A DNA stretch of 35,458 nt from a bacterium (GCA_021790895.1 JAJYFM010000020.1:1-35458), one strand, 5' to 3'. Positions 26,987 to 34,609 are shown, numbered from the stretch's first letter. Made by a program: numbers and translations. The notes: a model not told the origin generated them from the letters alone.

Positions 26987-27823
26987 CTAGCTCTTCCCCT
27001 TGGGTTTGATTGAAGGATGGGGTACCGGCTTCTTCACCGCGCGAACGAAACGATCGGTCTTCGCGGTCGGCTGCGGAATATCGCTCTTGTTGAGAATGAC
27101 GATATCGACGCGACGATTCTCCTGACGCCCGGCTGCCGTCGCATTGCTGACCCGGGGATGGAACTTGCCGTATCCTGCCGCGGCGACCCGCGTCGGCTCA
27201 ATCCCATCTTGTTCGACGAGATAGCGCACGACGTTGACCGCGCGCGCCGTCGAGAGCTCCCAGTTTGAGGGGTAGCGCCGCGTATGGATCGGCACGTTGT
27301 CGGTATTACCCTCGACGCGAATCGGGTTGGCGGTCTTTTTGAGGAACCCGGCGACCGTATCGAGAATTTTCAGCGTCTGCGGCCGAATGCGCGCGCTGCC
27401 GCTGTTATAAAAAGATTGATCGGAGAGTAACGTCACCACCAGGTTATGTCGCTCGATGCGAATTTGTACCTGGTGCTGGAGTTGATTTTTTTGGACGTAT
27501 CGTTGCAACTCGCGTTGCAGGGTTGGGATGGAGGCGTTCGCTCCGAAGGACTGCTGACCGTTGCTGCCGCCGTTGGGCGGCTGATTGATCGACCACACAT
27601 TATTGAAGCCGCCGGAGACCGACTTCGCGAAGGCCTGCACCTTGACGCGACTGATGGTGGACATGGCGAACAGAATAATGAAGAGCGCGAGCATCAGCGT
27701 GATCATATCGGCGTACGTCAGCAACCAACGCATCATACCGGCCGTCTCGACTTGTTGCTCCTTCTGTTTGTTGTGGAGCTTCGATTCGGCCGCGCGTGCG
27801 GCGGTCTTTACGGGTTGCGCCAT
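26987..27823 (-). CDS. motB: Flagellar stator protein MotB
   Basis: The protein has 278 residues. It has a cytosolic N-terminus, one membrane helix with the proton-carrying Asp39 in WLLTYADMITLMLALF, a plug/linker region, and an OmpA-like peptidoglycan-binding domain (about 150-255) with EGNTDNVPI and NWELSTARAVNVVRYL. The C-terminal tail is Lys/Pro-rich. MotB anchors the stator to the wall and carries the ion path with MotA. It lies 9 bases downstream of motA. Confidence 0.96.
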   Translation of the reverse strand: MAQPVKTAARAAESKLHNKQKEQQVETAGMMRWLLTYADMITLMLALFIILFAMSTISRVKVQAFAKSVSGGFNNVWSINQPPNGGSNGQQSFGANASIPTLQRELQRYVQKNQLQHQVQIRIERHNLVVTLLSDQSFYNSGSARIRPQTLKILDTVAGFLKKTANPIRVEGNTDNVPIHTRRYPSNWELSTARAVNVVRYLVEQDGIEPTRVAAAGYGKFHPRVSNATAAGRQENRRVDIVILNKSDIPQPTAKTDRFVRAVKKPVPHPSIKPKGKS

Positions 27824-27832
27824 ACGATCGGG

Positions 27833-28672
27833 TTACGTCGAACTCGCCGCGAGCTCTTCGGTGGCGACCGCTCCGCCCTCTTCGACGTGCGCCTCGCGAT
27901 CGCGCGGATCGAGGAACGCCAGGAGCTTCTCCTCGAGCAAGCGCGGGTTATCACCGGCCTGAATCGCGAGAATACCTTCGATCATGATCTCGCGCAGCAG
28001 CAAGAGTTCGCCGTTGCGTTCTTTGATTTTCGTAGCGATCGGCAGCCACAACAGGTTGGCAAACATAATACCGAAGAAGGTCGCGACGAAGGCCTGCGCC
28101 GTCGCAACGCCGATCGATCCGGCGATGTTGGTGCTGTTCGCTGCCGAGGCCAAGCCTTTGAGCATGCCGATGAGGCCGAGCACGGTCCCGATGATACCGA
28201 GGGTCGGCGAGTAGCCACCGAGCGAGGTAAAGACCGACTCCGCCTTCGCCCCACGCTCTTGGTTGTTGCTAACCTCGGTTTCCAAAACTTTACGGATGAT
28301 CTCGGTGTCGCGGCCGTCGATGACGAGTTGGATGCCCTTGCGCATGAAGTCGTCGTCGAGCGCTGCGGCCTCGTTCTCTAACGCGAGCAACCCTTCGCGG
28401 CGGGCTTTTTCAGCGAAGGCGACCAGCGTCGCGATGACGTCGCGTTCGTGATAATTCCGGGTCGTGAACGCCGTCCGAAAGCCGCCGAAGAAGCCGTCGA
28501 TGAAAATACGCCACGGAAACGAGGTAATCGTCGCGCCGAGGGTACCGCCGATGATGAGCACGATCGCTTCCCAGCGTCCGAAAATGATGCCGGGATCGGT
28601 CCCTCCGACGGCGCCGGCAAGCGCAATAGCGCCGAAGCCGAGGAAGAGGCCAACGATAGTTGCGATATCCAA
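27833..28672 (-). CDS. motA: Flagellar stator protein MotA
   Basis: The protein has 279 residues and four membrane helices, two N-terminal and two after a large cytosolic loop. The loop contains the charged segment that contacts FliG. The third helix carries the family signature GGYSPTLGIIGTVLGLIGML, with the conserved prolines. MotA surrounds MotB as the stator ring that drives the rotor. It starts 34 bases after flbD. Confidence 0.96.
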   Translation of the reverse strand: MDIATIVGLFLGFGAIALAGAVGGTDPGIIFGRWEAIVLIIGGTLGATITSFPWRIFIDGFFGGFRTAFTTRNYHERDVIATLVAFAEKARREGLLALENEAAALDDDFMRKGIQLVIDGRDTEIIRKVLETEVSNNQERGAKAESVFTSLGGYSPTLGIIGTVLGLIGMLKGLASAANSTNIAGSIGVATAQAFVATFFGIMFANLLWLPIATKIKERNGELLLLREIMIEGILAIQAGDNPRLLEEKLLAFLDPRDREAHVEEGGAVATEELAASST

Positions 28673-28706
28673 AACTCAGCGCTCCAATCTGTTCCGCATC
28701 ACGCCC

Positions 28707-28907
28707 CTAGCGAGCCGACTCGGTCGGGCCGTAGATTCTTCGCTTGAAGTCGACGATTTTCTTCTGAATCTCAAGCATCGAATCGCGTACCAAGAGTTTG
28801 TTGCCCGAGGTGAGCGTAACGACGGTATCGGGCGTCTCCTCGACGGCTTCGATGAGGTCGCTGTTGACCATGACGGTGCCGCCGTTGAGGCGCTGAAGGA
28901 CGATCAC
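28707..28907 (-). CDS. flbD: FlbD-family flagellar protein (SwrD-like)
   Basis: The protein has 66 residues. It matches the short FlbD/SwrD family: MIVLQRLNGGTVMVNSDLIE, then EETPDTVVTLTSGNKLLV. The Bacillus homologue SwrD increases stator power, which suits the place just before motA. The start is a GTG at 28905-28907. No alternative fits the family N-terminus. This codon forms the base of a perfect 12-bp hairpin and has no Shine-Dalgarno at normal spacing, so initiation is probably weak or regulated. Confidence 0.9.
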   Translation of the reverse strand: MIVLQRLNGGTVMVNSDLIEAVEETPDTVVTLTSGNKLLVRDSMLEIQKKIVDFKRRIYGPTESAR

Positions 28908-28934
28908 GCCGAGGGGTTAGCGCCCCTCGGCGTG
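28905..28934 (-). promoter_or_regulatory. 12-bp perfect hairpin covering the flbD start codon
   Basis: CACGCCGAGGGG (28905-28916) pairs perfectly with CCCCTCGGCGTG (28923-28934), with a 6-base loop. On the mRNA the flbD GTG is the last three bases of the 3' arm. The hairpin lies between the flgE stop and flbD. No T tract follows. It could protect the 3' end of a processed flgE message, hide the flbD start, or both. Confidence 0.65.
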
Positions 28935-28958
28935 AAGGCCTGCACGCTCGCGTGAACC

Positions 28959-30815
28959 TTAGTTCTCGCTCGCCTGCAAGTGCGTGACCGTGATCAGGTT
29001 CTGATCGGCGGTCGTGATGCCGCGGGTATTCGCTTCGAATGCACGTTGCGCCGCGATCATCTTGGTGAACTGATCGGCGAGAGAAACGTTGGATTGCTCC
29101 AGCGCTCCCGAGACGATCGAGCCGAGACTACCCGTCGAGGCAGTGCCGACCTGTGCGAGCCCGGAGTTCGCCGTTTGCTGGAAGAAATTGCTTCCGATAC
29201 GGTTGAGACCTTGCTCGTTTTGGAAGGTCGCCAGCGCGACTTGCGCGAGCGCCTTCTGCTGGCCGTTGGTGAACGATCCGGTGATCGTCCCATCCTGCCC
29301 GACCGTGATGTTCGAGAGGATGCCGGCCTGGTAGCCGTTCTGGGTGAGGGTATTGGCGGTATAGGTACCGGCCAAGCTCGCATCGTTCGAGAAGTCGAGC
29401 CCGATCGGCCCGAGTGCCGGCGTACCGGCACCGGCGGTCGGAGCGACCGAGTTGTTCCCGGTTCCCGGCCCCCACGAGGTGATGTTGAGCTGGTTGCCCT
29501 GTTGGGTCGACGTGAGGGCTCCGGCGGTATGGAAATCGCCGGTCTGTCCCGCCCCGCCGATCGAGGTGCCCGCGGCGGTCGACTCGATCGATGAGGTGTT
29601 GATGAACTGCCCGTTCTGGTCGAAGTAGGCGTAGCCCACCGTCCCGGCGGTTCCGGTTCCGTAGGTCGGTGCGGTGACCGCTCCGCCTGCGGCGACGCTT
29701 CCCGGCGTCTTGATCGTCTGGAAGGTGGTGCCGTCGGCGAAGCTGACGCTGACCTTCCAACGGGTCGCCGGTGTCCGCACGTTGCCGCTCGCGTCGGTGA
29801 CGCTCGCCGGCAATCCGCTCGTTCCTCCGGTCACACCGAGTGTCGTGCTCGAGCCCGCCGTCAGCGCGCCCGCAAGAGTGACCGTATCGGCGCCGATCTG
29901 AATGGTCGAACCCGCCGAAGCGGTCACCACCGCGCCGGAGTTGGAATCGACCAGTGTCGCCGCAGTACCCGTTCCGTTCACGGTAATTTGAATCGTATCG
30001 GCGGCTTGGGTCGTCGGGCTCACCGCTACGGTAGCGATATTGCCCGCCAGACCTGCCGTCACCGCGGTCGTCGCCGCGGTTGCACCCGCGGCATCGGGGG
30101 TGTAGGTGATCGTCGCTTGGTGCGCGACCCCGAGCGAATCGTAGATCGTCGTCGAGATCGTGTACGGCGAGCCGTTCGTCGGAGCGCCACCGACCGAGTA
30201 GTTGAGCGCCTGCGCCCACTGCGTCTGGTCGAGATTGCCGCCGAACGAGACGTCGAAGACCTTATCGGCCGACGTCGGGCCGGTCTTCACGCCGAATCCC
30301 GTTCCCGTCGCCTGCTCCTGCAGGCCGAGCGGAATCGTGATCGCACCCGGGGAGCCGGTCGGGCTGATCTGCCCCTGGGCGTTGGCCATGTAGCCCTGCA
30401 CCGCCAGGCCGCTGCCCGGATCGTAGAGCAGGCCGTTCTGGTTGAGCGAGAAGGCGCCGCTGCGCGTGTAGCTCGGCGTACCGGTTCCGTTTGCGTTCGC
30501 GAGCACGAAGAATCCGTTGCCGTTGATCGCGAGGTCGGTGTTGACGCCGGTCGTTTCGAGCCCGCCCTGATTGAAGAGCGTGTCGATGGTGTTGACCTTG
30601 ACGCCGAGACCGATCTCTTGCGGATTGACGCCGCCGCTGGTGGTCGTCGGGCCGCTGGCGTAGCCGATTTGGTTGTAGAACTGATCGGCGAACGTCATGC
30701 GCTGGCCTTTGAAGCCATAGGTGCCGATGTTCGCGATGTTGTTGCTCAGGAGATCGATCCAGCTCTGGTAAGCATTCAGGCCGGATATCCCCGTATAGAG
30801 CGAGTCAAATCCCAT
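28959..30815 (-). CDS. flgE: Flagellar hook protein FlgE
   Basis: The protein has 618 residues. The N-terminus has the rod/hook signature SLYTGISGLNAYQSWIDLLS followed by NNIANIGTYGFKGQRMTFAD. The C-terminus has the matching coiled-coil end (GALEQSNVSLADQFTKMIAA, then QRAFEANTRGITTADQNLI). The middle (about 200-480) is enlarged with Ala/Thr/Gly-rich beta segments, longer than the 400-odd residues of enterobacterial FlgE, and forms the outer hook domains. FlgE polymerises into the hook, in many copies. A GAGAGG-type Shine-Dalgarno precedes the ATG. The gene is bracketed by hairpins at 28905-28934 and 30873-30901, which suggests separate mRNA processing. Confidence 0.95.
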   Translation of the reverse strand: MGFDSLYTGISGLNAYQSWIDLLSNNIANIGTYGFKGQRMTFADQFYNQIGYASGPTTTSGGVNPQEIGLGVKVNTIDTLFNQGGLETTGVNTDLAINGNGFFVLANANGTGTPSYTRSGAFSLNQNGLLYDPGSGLAVQGYMANAQGQISPTGSPGAITIPLGLQEQATGTGFGVKTGPTSADKVFDVSFGGNLDQTQWAQALNYSVGGAPTNGSPYTISTTIYDSLGVAHQATITYTPDAAGATAATTAVTAGLAGNIATVAVSPTTQAADTIQITVNGTGTAATLVDSNSGAVVTASAGSTIQIGADTVTLAGALTAGSSTTLGVTGGTSGLPASVTDASGNVRTPATRWKVSVSFADGTTFQTIKTPGSVAAGGAVTAPTYGTGTAGTVGYAYFDQNGQFINTSSIESTAAGTSIGGAGQTGDFHTAGALTSTQQGNQLNITSWGPGTGNNSVAPTAGAGTPALGPIGLDFSNDASLAGTYTANTLTQNGYQAGILSNITVGQDGTITGSFTNGQQKALAQVALATFQNEQGLNRIGSNFFQQTANSGLAQVGTASTGSLGSIVSGALEQSNVSLADQFTKMIAAQRAFEANTRGITTADQNLITVTHLQASEN

Positions 30816-30872
30816 AGTTATTGACCTCTCAGTTGGGAAGCCCCGTGGTGCGTCATTCGATCGGCGCCACGG

Positions 30873-30901
30873 CCGAGGCTCCGCGCTGCGGTCCGCCTCG
30901 G
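30873..30901 (-). promoter_or_regulatory. Hairpin in the flgE 5' region
   Basis: CCGAGGC (30873-30879) and GCCTCGG (30895-30901) form a perfect 7-bp stem. Inside it CCGC and GCGG form a second 4-bp helix around a 3-base loop. It occupies the 103-base gap between the TIGR02530-type gene and flgE, the longest gap between neighbouring genes of the fliK-fliR block. No T tract follows, so partial termination or RNA processing is more likely than full termination. Confidence 0.5.
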
Positions 30902-30918
30902 ATGAGTGATAACGTGGT

Positions 30919-31314
30919 TCATGAGATCACCGCCGCCGAATCGATATTCGTAAAAATATTATCTTTTAACGAATTGCTATCGACTGCCGTGATCACGGTG
31001 CGATTGGTTACGCTGACCACCATCGCAACGTCGCGCAAGAGGAAGAGCGATTGCTTCGCTCCCTTTGCCGCTGCTTTGTCGGTCATGGCGTTAATTTTCG
31101 CGACATCTTCTTTTGACAGAGCGATGTTGCGCGATTGCAAACGCGCGGTAGCGTGCGCCGAAAAGCGCACGTCGCCGGAACTTGCGGTACGGTCGAGTAC
31201 CGAGCGAAAACTTTCGCCGGGGGGTATCTCAACCGGGCGCCCTACCGGACGCGGTGCAGGCCCCGGAAGGATCGTGCCGGGTTGTTGGACCGAGGCGATC
31301 TCTTTGGGATCCAT
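30919..31314 (-). CDS. Flagellar operon protein, TIGR02530-like
   Basis: The protein has 131 residues. The C-terminal two thirds match the small flagellar family found between flgD and flgE in Firmicutes-type operons: FSAHATARLQSRNIALSKED, then DKAAAKGAKQSLFLLRDVAM and VSVTNRTVITAVD. Its function is not established as far as I know; the position suggests a hook-assembly role. The N-terminal 40 residues are Pro-rich. The start lies 3 bases after the flgD stop. Confidence 0.82.
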   Translation of the reverse strand: MDPKEIASVQQPGTILPGPAPRPVGRPVEIPPGESFRSVLDRTASSGDVRFSAHATARLQSRNIALSKEDVAKINAMTDKAAAKGAKQSLFLLRDVAMVVSVTNRTVITAVDSNSLKDNIFTNIDSAAVIS

Positions 31315-31317
31315 CGT

Positions 31318-31800
31318 TTAGCTTCCGATACCGACGATCTGCTGCGTCGAGAACAGCAAGGGATTGCCGTTGTTATCGGTGAGCGGTTTTCCGTTGCTTC
31401 CGTTGAGGGTAAAGAACGGCTGCCCGTTCTGTACCGTAATCGAAGCGACGGTTCCGGTAACGGTCGACGCCCCGTTCGCAGTGCTGCTCGCGCCGGTATT
31501 GGCGGTGACAGTCTTCCCGAGGAGTGCGGCCGCTTGCATCACGCCGAAATTCGACGTGAAGGCCTGGAACGAGCTGGCGAGATTCGTCTGCGCGGAGAGC
31601 GCTTGGAACTGCGCGAGCTGCGTGACCGATTGCGTCGGATCCTGCGGCTGGGTTGGGTCTTGGTTCTGCAATTCTGCGGTGAGCAGTTGCAAGAACGTGT
31701 TGAGTCCGACGTCGGACGATTTGCTCGTCGGCGCCGCGTTGGTGGGTTGTGCGATCAACGAGTTAATCGGTAACGTCGTTGAATTCACAGATGTCGCCAT
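31318..31800 (-). CDS. flgD: Hook capping protein FlgD (short form)
   Basis: The protein has 160 residues from the ATG at 31800, with AAGGAG 6 bases upstream. A longer frame from 31989 overlaps fliK and is rejected. The conserved FlgD N-terminal region is present: TFLQLLTAELQNQDPTQPQD, then QLAQFQALSAQTNL. After about residue 100 only one small beta domain follows, so the tandem tudor/fibronectin-like domains of enterobacterial FlgD are reduced. FlgD caps the growing hook and guides FlgE insertion. It lies 10 bases after fliK. Confidence 0.93.
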   Translation of the reverse strand: MATSVNSTTLPINSLIAQPTNAAPTSKSSDVGLNTFLQLLTAELQNQDPTQPQDPTQSVTQLAQFQALSAQTNLASSFQAFTSNFGVMQAAALLGKTVTANTGASSTANGASTVTGTVASITVQNGQPFFTLNGSNGKPLTDNNGNPLLFSTQQIVGIGS

Positions 31801-31810
31801 TCTTTTCTCC

Positions 31811-33571
31811 TTAGGCGAGATAGTTATAGAGCGCATTTCCGTCGGCGGAGAGCATCCCCGCGTTCGAAGATACGAGCGCATCGGTCGGTTGTGCCGCCGG
31901 TGCACCGAGTTCGTGAATCGTGTAGCGGCGACCGAGGCCTGGGCCTTTACCGTCGCCTCCGCGATCCTGATGTTTCCCGCCCGAGACATCGACCGAGAAG
32001 CCGGTCAATTTCAGACCGGAATCGGCGAGACTTCGCGCGAGTTGTTGGTGGTTGGCAAGCAACGTCGCGCGCGTGTCGGCGCTCTGTGCGACGACATTGG
32101 CCGTGACGTTGGTACCGCTCACCGTGAGTTTGACCGCCACCTCCCCGAGATGCTCGGGAACGAGTTTGATCTGCATCTGCGAACTGCCGTCGGAGGCGGT
32201 GCGCATCTGCATACCGGCGACCATTTGTTCGACGAGCGCCTGCACGTCGAGCGGTTGCGAGGTCGGCGTGGCAGCGCCCGGCGCTGCAACGTTCGCTGCG
32301 GCGTGCAGCGGTGGGAGCGTGAAGCCGAGCGCCGCGTTCGACGCCTGGTTTCCGAACGAGGAAGAATCGCGCCCCGTCGACGAGCCGAAGCCCGAGGAGA
32401 GATGCGATCCGGTCGAGCCCGCGCCGCTCTCGGCTGCAGCCGTCAGCATCGCCGTCAAGCGAAGCATCTGGTTGGAATCGAGTTGGCTCGAGCCGGTGCT
32501 GCCGGTGAGGCTCGCGCTTGCGAGATTCGCCGATGCGAAGTTCTCGGTTGCGAAGCTCGTCGGCGACGAGGGTTCCCCGGCAGCGGCCCGCGCCGCGGTC
32601 AGGGTTGCGTCGGTACTCGCTGCACGGGCGATCATACGTCCGAGCAGGTCGAGGCTCTGCCCCGCGTTTGCGTTCGGGGCGGAGTTCGGGGCGGAGTTCG
32701 AAGCGACGCTCAACGGCTCGTTGCGACTCGGCGACTCCGGCGCCGCCCCCGCGTGCGGGGCCGGCAATGGTGGAGGCGCCGCGAAGTTCGCGAGCGAGGT
32801 TGGGAGCGCAGCCTTGAGGCTCGGCGTCGGCGGTGCCGTCATCGGCTTCGGGGCCGTTCGGGGGGCGTTGCCCGGGGGCGGAGCCGTGGCGGCGTTCGGT
32901 GCGAGGCTCGGAGCGGGATTGCCGGCGGCACTTGGGCCGGTTGCGATCGCGTTCGAGAGCATGTCGCTTGGAAGCAACGAGAGCAACGACGAAATCACCG
33001 CATCGATCGCGGGCGTACTCGCGGTCGGCGGGGTGGTCGTCGTCGTTGGGGCCGGGGGTTCTTTCGCCGATATGGCGTCCAAGAGCGTACCCGAGATCTC
33101 GTTCTTCTGCCCCTTGCTGGTCGTCTGCCCTCGCGCTAATCCGTTAACGATTCCGGTGAAGCGTTGCACGAGGGTCGCAGCTTCTTGCTGCGCCGACGTC
33201 GGTGGCGCCGTACCGGGTGGAGAGAGCGCGCTGGCAAATGCAGTTGCGAATTGTTTCGCTACTGCAGCCCTCGCGACAGGGGGTGCTTTGGCAGCCGTGG
33301 CCGCCGCTTGCCCGATCTGCGTCGAGAGCGTGTGGATGAATTCGGCAGGGGAGAGACCGCTTGCGAAAAGCGATGCGAGCGCAGCCGTTGGATCGGATGG
33401 AACCGACGACTTCGCCGCTTTCAATCGAGCCTCCAACGCTGCCGCGAAGGAACCACCGAAGATATCGGTGCCGCCGCGAAACGCCGAGAGATCGAATGCC
33501 TTCAGCAAGGCTTGGAGGCCGATCGCCTCCGTGGGTGCGGCTCTGCCGCTGCCGAGAAGTGGAGTTGTTAT
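31811..33571 (-). CDS. fliK: Flagellar hook-length control protein FliK, probable ATA start
   Basis: The C-terminal Flg_hook domain is clear: QMQIKLVPEHLGEVAVKLTV, then ANVVAQSADTRATLLANHQQ and LARSLADSGLKLTGFSVDV. The rest is long, disordered and Ala/Pro/Ser/Thr-rich, as expected of a molecular ruler. FliK is exported, measures hook length and triggers the FlhB switch. The first ordinary start codon is a TTG at 33508 with no Shine-Dalgarno. Upstream, AAGGAGG (33581-33587) is followed after 9 bases by ATA (33569-33571), in frame and open. This gives 586 residues beginning (M)TTPLLGSGRAAPTEAIGLQ. An ATA start, or a sequence error for ATG, is the simplest reading. Family certain, start uncertain. 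Confidence 0.9.
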   Translation of the reverse strand: MTTPLLGSGRAAPTEAIGLQALLKAFDLSAFRGGTDIFGGSFAAALEARLKAAKSSVPSDPTAALASLFASGLSPAEFIHTLSTQIGQAAATAAKAPPVARAAVAKQFATAFASALSPPGTAPPTSAQQEAATLVQRFTGIVNGLARGQTTSKGQKNEISGTLLDAISAKEPPAPTTTTTPPTASTPAIDAVISSLLSLLPSDMLSNAIATGPSAAGNPAPSLAPNAATAPPPGNAPRTAPKPMTAPPTPSLKAALPTSLANFAAPPPLPAPHAGAAPESPSRNEPLSVASNSAPNSAPNANAGQSLDLLGRMIARAASTDATLTAARAAAGEPSSPTSFATENFASANLASASLTGSTGSSQLDSNQMLRLTAMLTAAAESGAGSTGSHLSSGFGSSTGRDSSSFGNQASNAALGFTLPPLHAAANVAAPGAATPTSQPLDVQALVEQMVAGMQMRTASDGSSQMQIKLVPEHLGEVAVKLTVSGTNVTANVVAQSADTRATLLANHQQLARSLADSGLKLTGFSVDVSGGKHQDRGGDGKGPGLGRRYTIHELGAPAAQPTDALVSSNAGMLSADGNALYNYLA

Positions 33572-33580
33572 GTTCTGTCA

Positions 33581-33587
33581 CCTCCTT
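33581..33587 (-). promoter_or_regulatory. Strong Shine-Dalgarno of fliK facing an ATA
   Basis: AAGGAGG, continued by TGA, is close to the full anti-Shine-Dalgarno complement. The base positions normally used for initiation (5-9 bases on) hold no ATG, GTG or TTG in the fliK frame, only ATA. A GTG inside the Shine-Dalgarno (33579-33581) is in another frame and gives a non-conserved product. Confidence 0.75.
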
Positions 33588-33608
33588 CCGAGTAGACTCC
33601 AGTTCGGG

Positions 33609-33636
33609 TTATCGGCCGACGAGCAGCGGCTCCTTA
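33609..33636 (-). promoter_or_regulatory. Possible sigma28-type promoter for fliK
   Basis: GCCGATAA (33609-33616) equals the flagellar sigma28 (FliA/SigD) -10 consensus and overlaps the aroF stop codon. A weak TAAG -35 (33633-33636) lies 16 bases upstream instead of the ideal TAAA at 15. A start near 33600 would place the fliK Shine-Dalgarno about 13 bases downstream. GCCGATAA also occurs at several intragenic sites in this window, so the motif alone is weak evidence. Confidence 0.3.
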
Positions 33637-34427
33637 ACCGCCTCGCGCAGTGCGCCGAGCCGCCGGGTAAAGCCGGCGAACTCCTCGGGTGCAAGCGCTT
33701 GCTCGGCATCGGAGAGCGCCGCCGCCGGTTCCGGATGGACCTCGAGAATCGCGCCGTCGAGCCCGGCCGCTACGGCGGCGAGCGCCATCGGCACGACGAG
33801 CGAGCGACGCCCGGTGGCGTGGCTGGGGTCGACGATGACGGGGAGATGGGTGAGTTCGCGCAACCGGAGCGCGCCGGCAAGATCGAAGAGGTTGCGGGTG
33901 TGCCGATCGAAGCCGCGCAGCCCGCGTTCGCAGAGCACGACCTGCGCGTTGCCTTCCATCAAGATGTACTCGGCGGCAGCGAGCACTTCGTCGAGCGTGG
34001 CGGCGGGGCCGCGTTTGAGCAGAATCGCCTTGCCGGTTCGTCCGGCGGCCCGTAGGAGGGCGACGTTCTGCATGTTCCGCGCCCCAATCTGCAGCATCGC
34101 AACGCGCGCGGAGACGAACGGCACGTCCTCGACGGCGAGGACTTCGACGACCGTCGGAAGTGCGTGCCGAGCGGCGGCGCGCTCGATGAGCAGCACGCCT
34201 TCATCTCCGAGTCCTTGGAAGCTGTACGGCGAGGTGCGCGGCTTGTAGGCGCCGCCGCGGAGCATCGCCGCTCCGCCCGCCGCGAGCAGCTCGGCCGCGC
34301 GTTCGATCTGCGCCTCGCTCTCGATCGCGCAGGGGCCGCCGATGGCGACGAAACCGCCATCCCCAAAACGCACGCCGGCGACCTCGACGACGCTGCGTTG
34401 CCCGTTGAATGCTGTGAGTGGGTACAC
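33609..34427 (-). CDS. aroF: 3-deoxy-7-phosphoheptulonate (DAHP) synthase, type I beta
   Basis: The protein has 272 residues from the GTG at 34427. It condenses phosphoenolpyruvate and erythrose-4-phosphate, the first step of aromatic amino-acid synthesis. Visible motifs are IGGPCAIES (metal-ligand Cys), the substrate loop KPRTSPYSFQGLG, ILLKRGPAAT, DPSHATGRRSLV (metal-ligand His) and LEVHPEP (metal-ligand Glu). There is almost nothing before the barrel, so the N-terminal ferredoxin-like feedback domain is missing, and there is no chorismate mutase domain. Allosteric control is therefore probably weak, which fits the attenuator upstream. A GGAG lies 8 bases before the GTG. A longer frame from 34577 is rejected because it runs through the terminator hairpin. 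fliK follows 37 bases downstream with no terminator. Confidence 0.94.
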   Translation of the reverse strand: MYPLTAFNGQRSVVEVAGVRFGDGGFVAIGGPCAIESEAQIERAAELLAAGGAAMLRGGAYKPRTSPYSFQGLGDEGVLLIERAAARHALPTVVEVLAVEDVPFVSARVAMLQIGARNMQNVALLRAAGRTGKAILLKRGPAATLDEVLAAAEYILMEGNAQVVLCERGLRGFDRHTRNLFDLAGALRLRELTHLPVIVDPSHATGRRSLVVPMALAAVAAGLDGAILEVHPEPAAALSDAEQALAPEEFAGFTRRLGALREAVKEPLLVGR

Positions 34428-34441
34428 TGCTTGCTCTCCAT

Positions 34442-34456
34442 GGCGCCTTCGGCGCC
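34442..34456 (-). promoter_or_regulatory. GGCGCC inverted repeat before the aroF ribosome-binding site
   Basis: GGCGCC-gaa-GGCGCC (mRNA sense) forms a 6-bp all-GC hairpin with a 3-base loop just upstream of the GGAG Shine-Dalgarno. It follows the attenuator T tract. It may stabilise the readthrough message or modulate initiation. Confidence 0.45.
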
Positions 34457-34471
34457 GACTCGATCTCCAAC

Positions 34472-34498
34472 AAAAAAACCGCCCGGCGATACGGACGG
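34472..34498 (-). terminator. Attenuator terminator of the aroF leader
   Basis: On the minus strand CCGTCCG (34498-34492) pairs with CGGGCGG (34485-34479), 7 bp including one G-U pair, with a 6-base loop. Seven Ts (34478-34472) follow immediately. It is a textbook intrinsic terminator placed between a Trp-rich leader peptide and the aroF gene. Confidence 0.88.
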
Positions 34499-34534
34499 CC
34501 TCTACGAACGATCCCTCGCGGGAGCGACGACGAC

Positions 34535-34600
34535 CTACCTCACCGGCGAATACGCTCCGGAGAGTTGCCACCACCACGCGAACGTGCGATGCGTCATCAT
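34535..34600 (-). CDS. Aromatic-amino-acid attenuator leader peptide (TrpL-like)
   Basis: A 21-codon frame reads MMTHRTFAWWWQLSGAYSPV then R and a TAG stop at 34535-34537. Three consecutive Trp codons lie at 34568-34576, with one Phe before and one Tyr after, so all three end products of the pathway are sensed or sampled. The intrinsic terminator begins 36 bases after the stop, and aroF is next. In ribosome-mediated attenuation, a stall at Trp codons during tryptophan shortage lets an antiterminator form. A 6-bp pairing, GGAGCG (34553-34558) with CGCTCC (34521-34526), is a candidate alternative stem, but I could not assign the full antiterminator by eye. The predicted transcript start lies only about 4 bases before the first ATG, so translation may be almost leaderless. 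Confidence 0.88.
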   Translation of the reverse strand: MMTHRTFAWWWQLSGAYSPVR

Positions 34601-34609
34601 GTATCGCGC

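Noticed and set aside
31801-31989. N-terminal extension of FlgD
   Set aside because: It overlaps fliK. The ATG at 31800 has AAGGAG at good spacing and the extension is low-quality sequence.
33144-33581. 145-codon minus-strand frame starting at a GTG inside the fliK Shine-Dalgarno
   Set aside because: It is out of frame with fliK, Arg-rich, and its start overlaps the ribosome-binding site.
34428-34577. Longer aroF reading frame starting at 34577
   Set aside because: It would read through the leader-peptide region and terminator. The family N-terminus begins near the GTG at 34427, which has its own Shine-Dalgarno.
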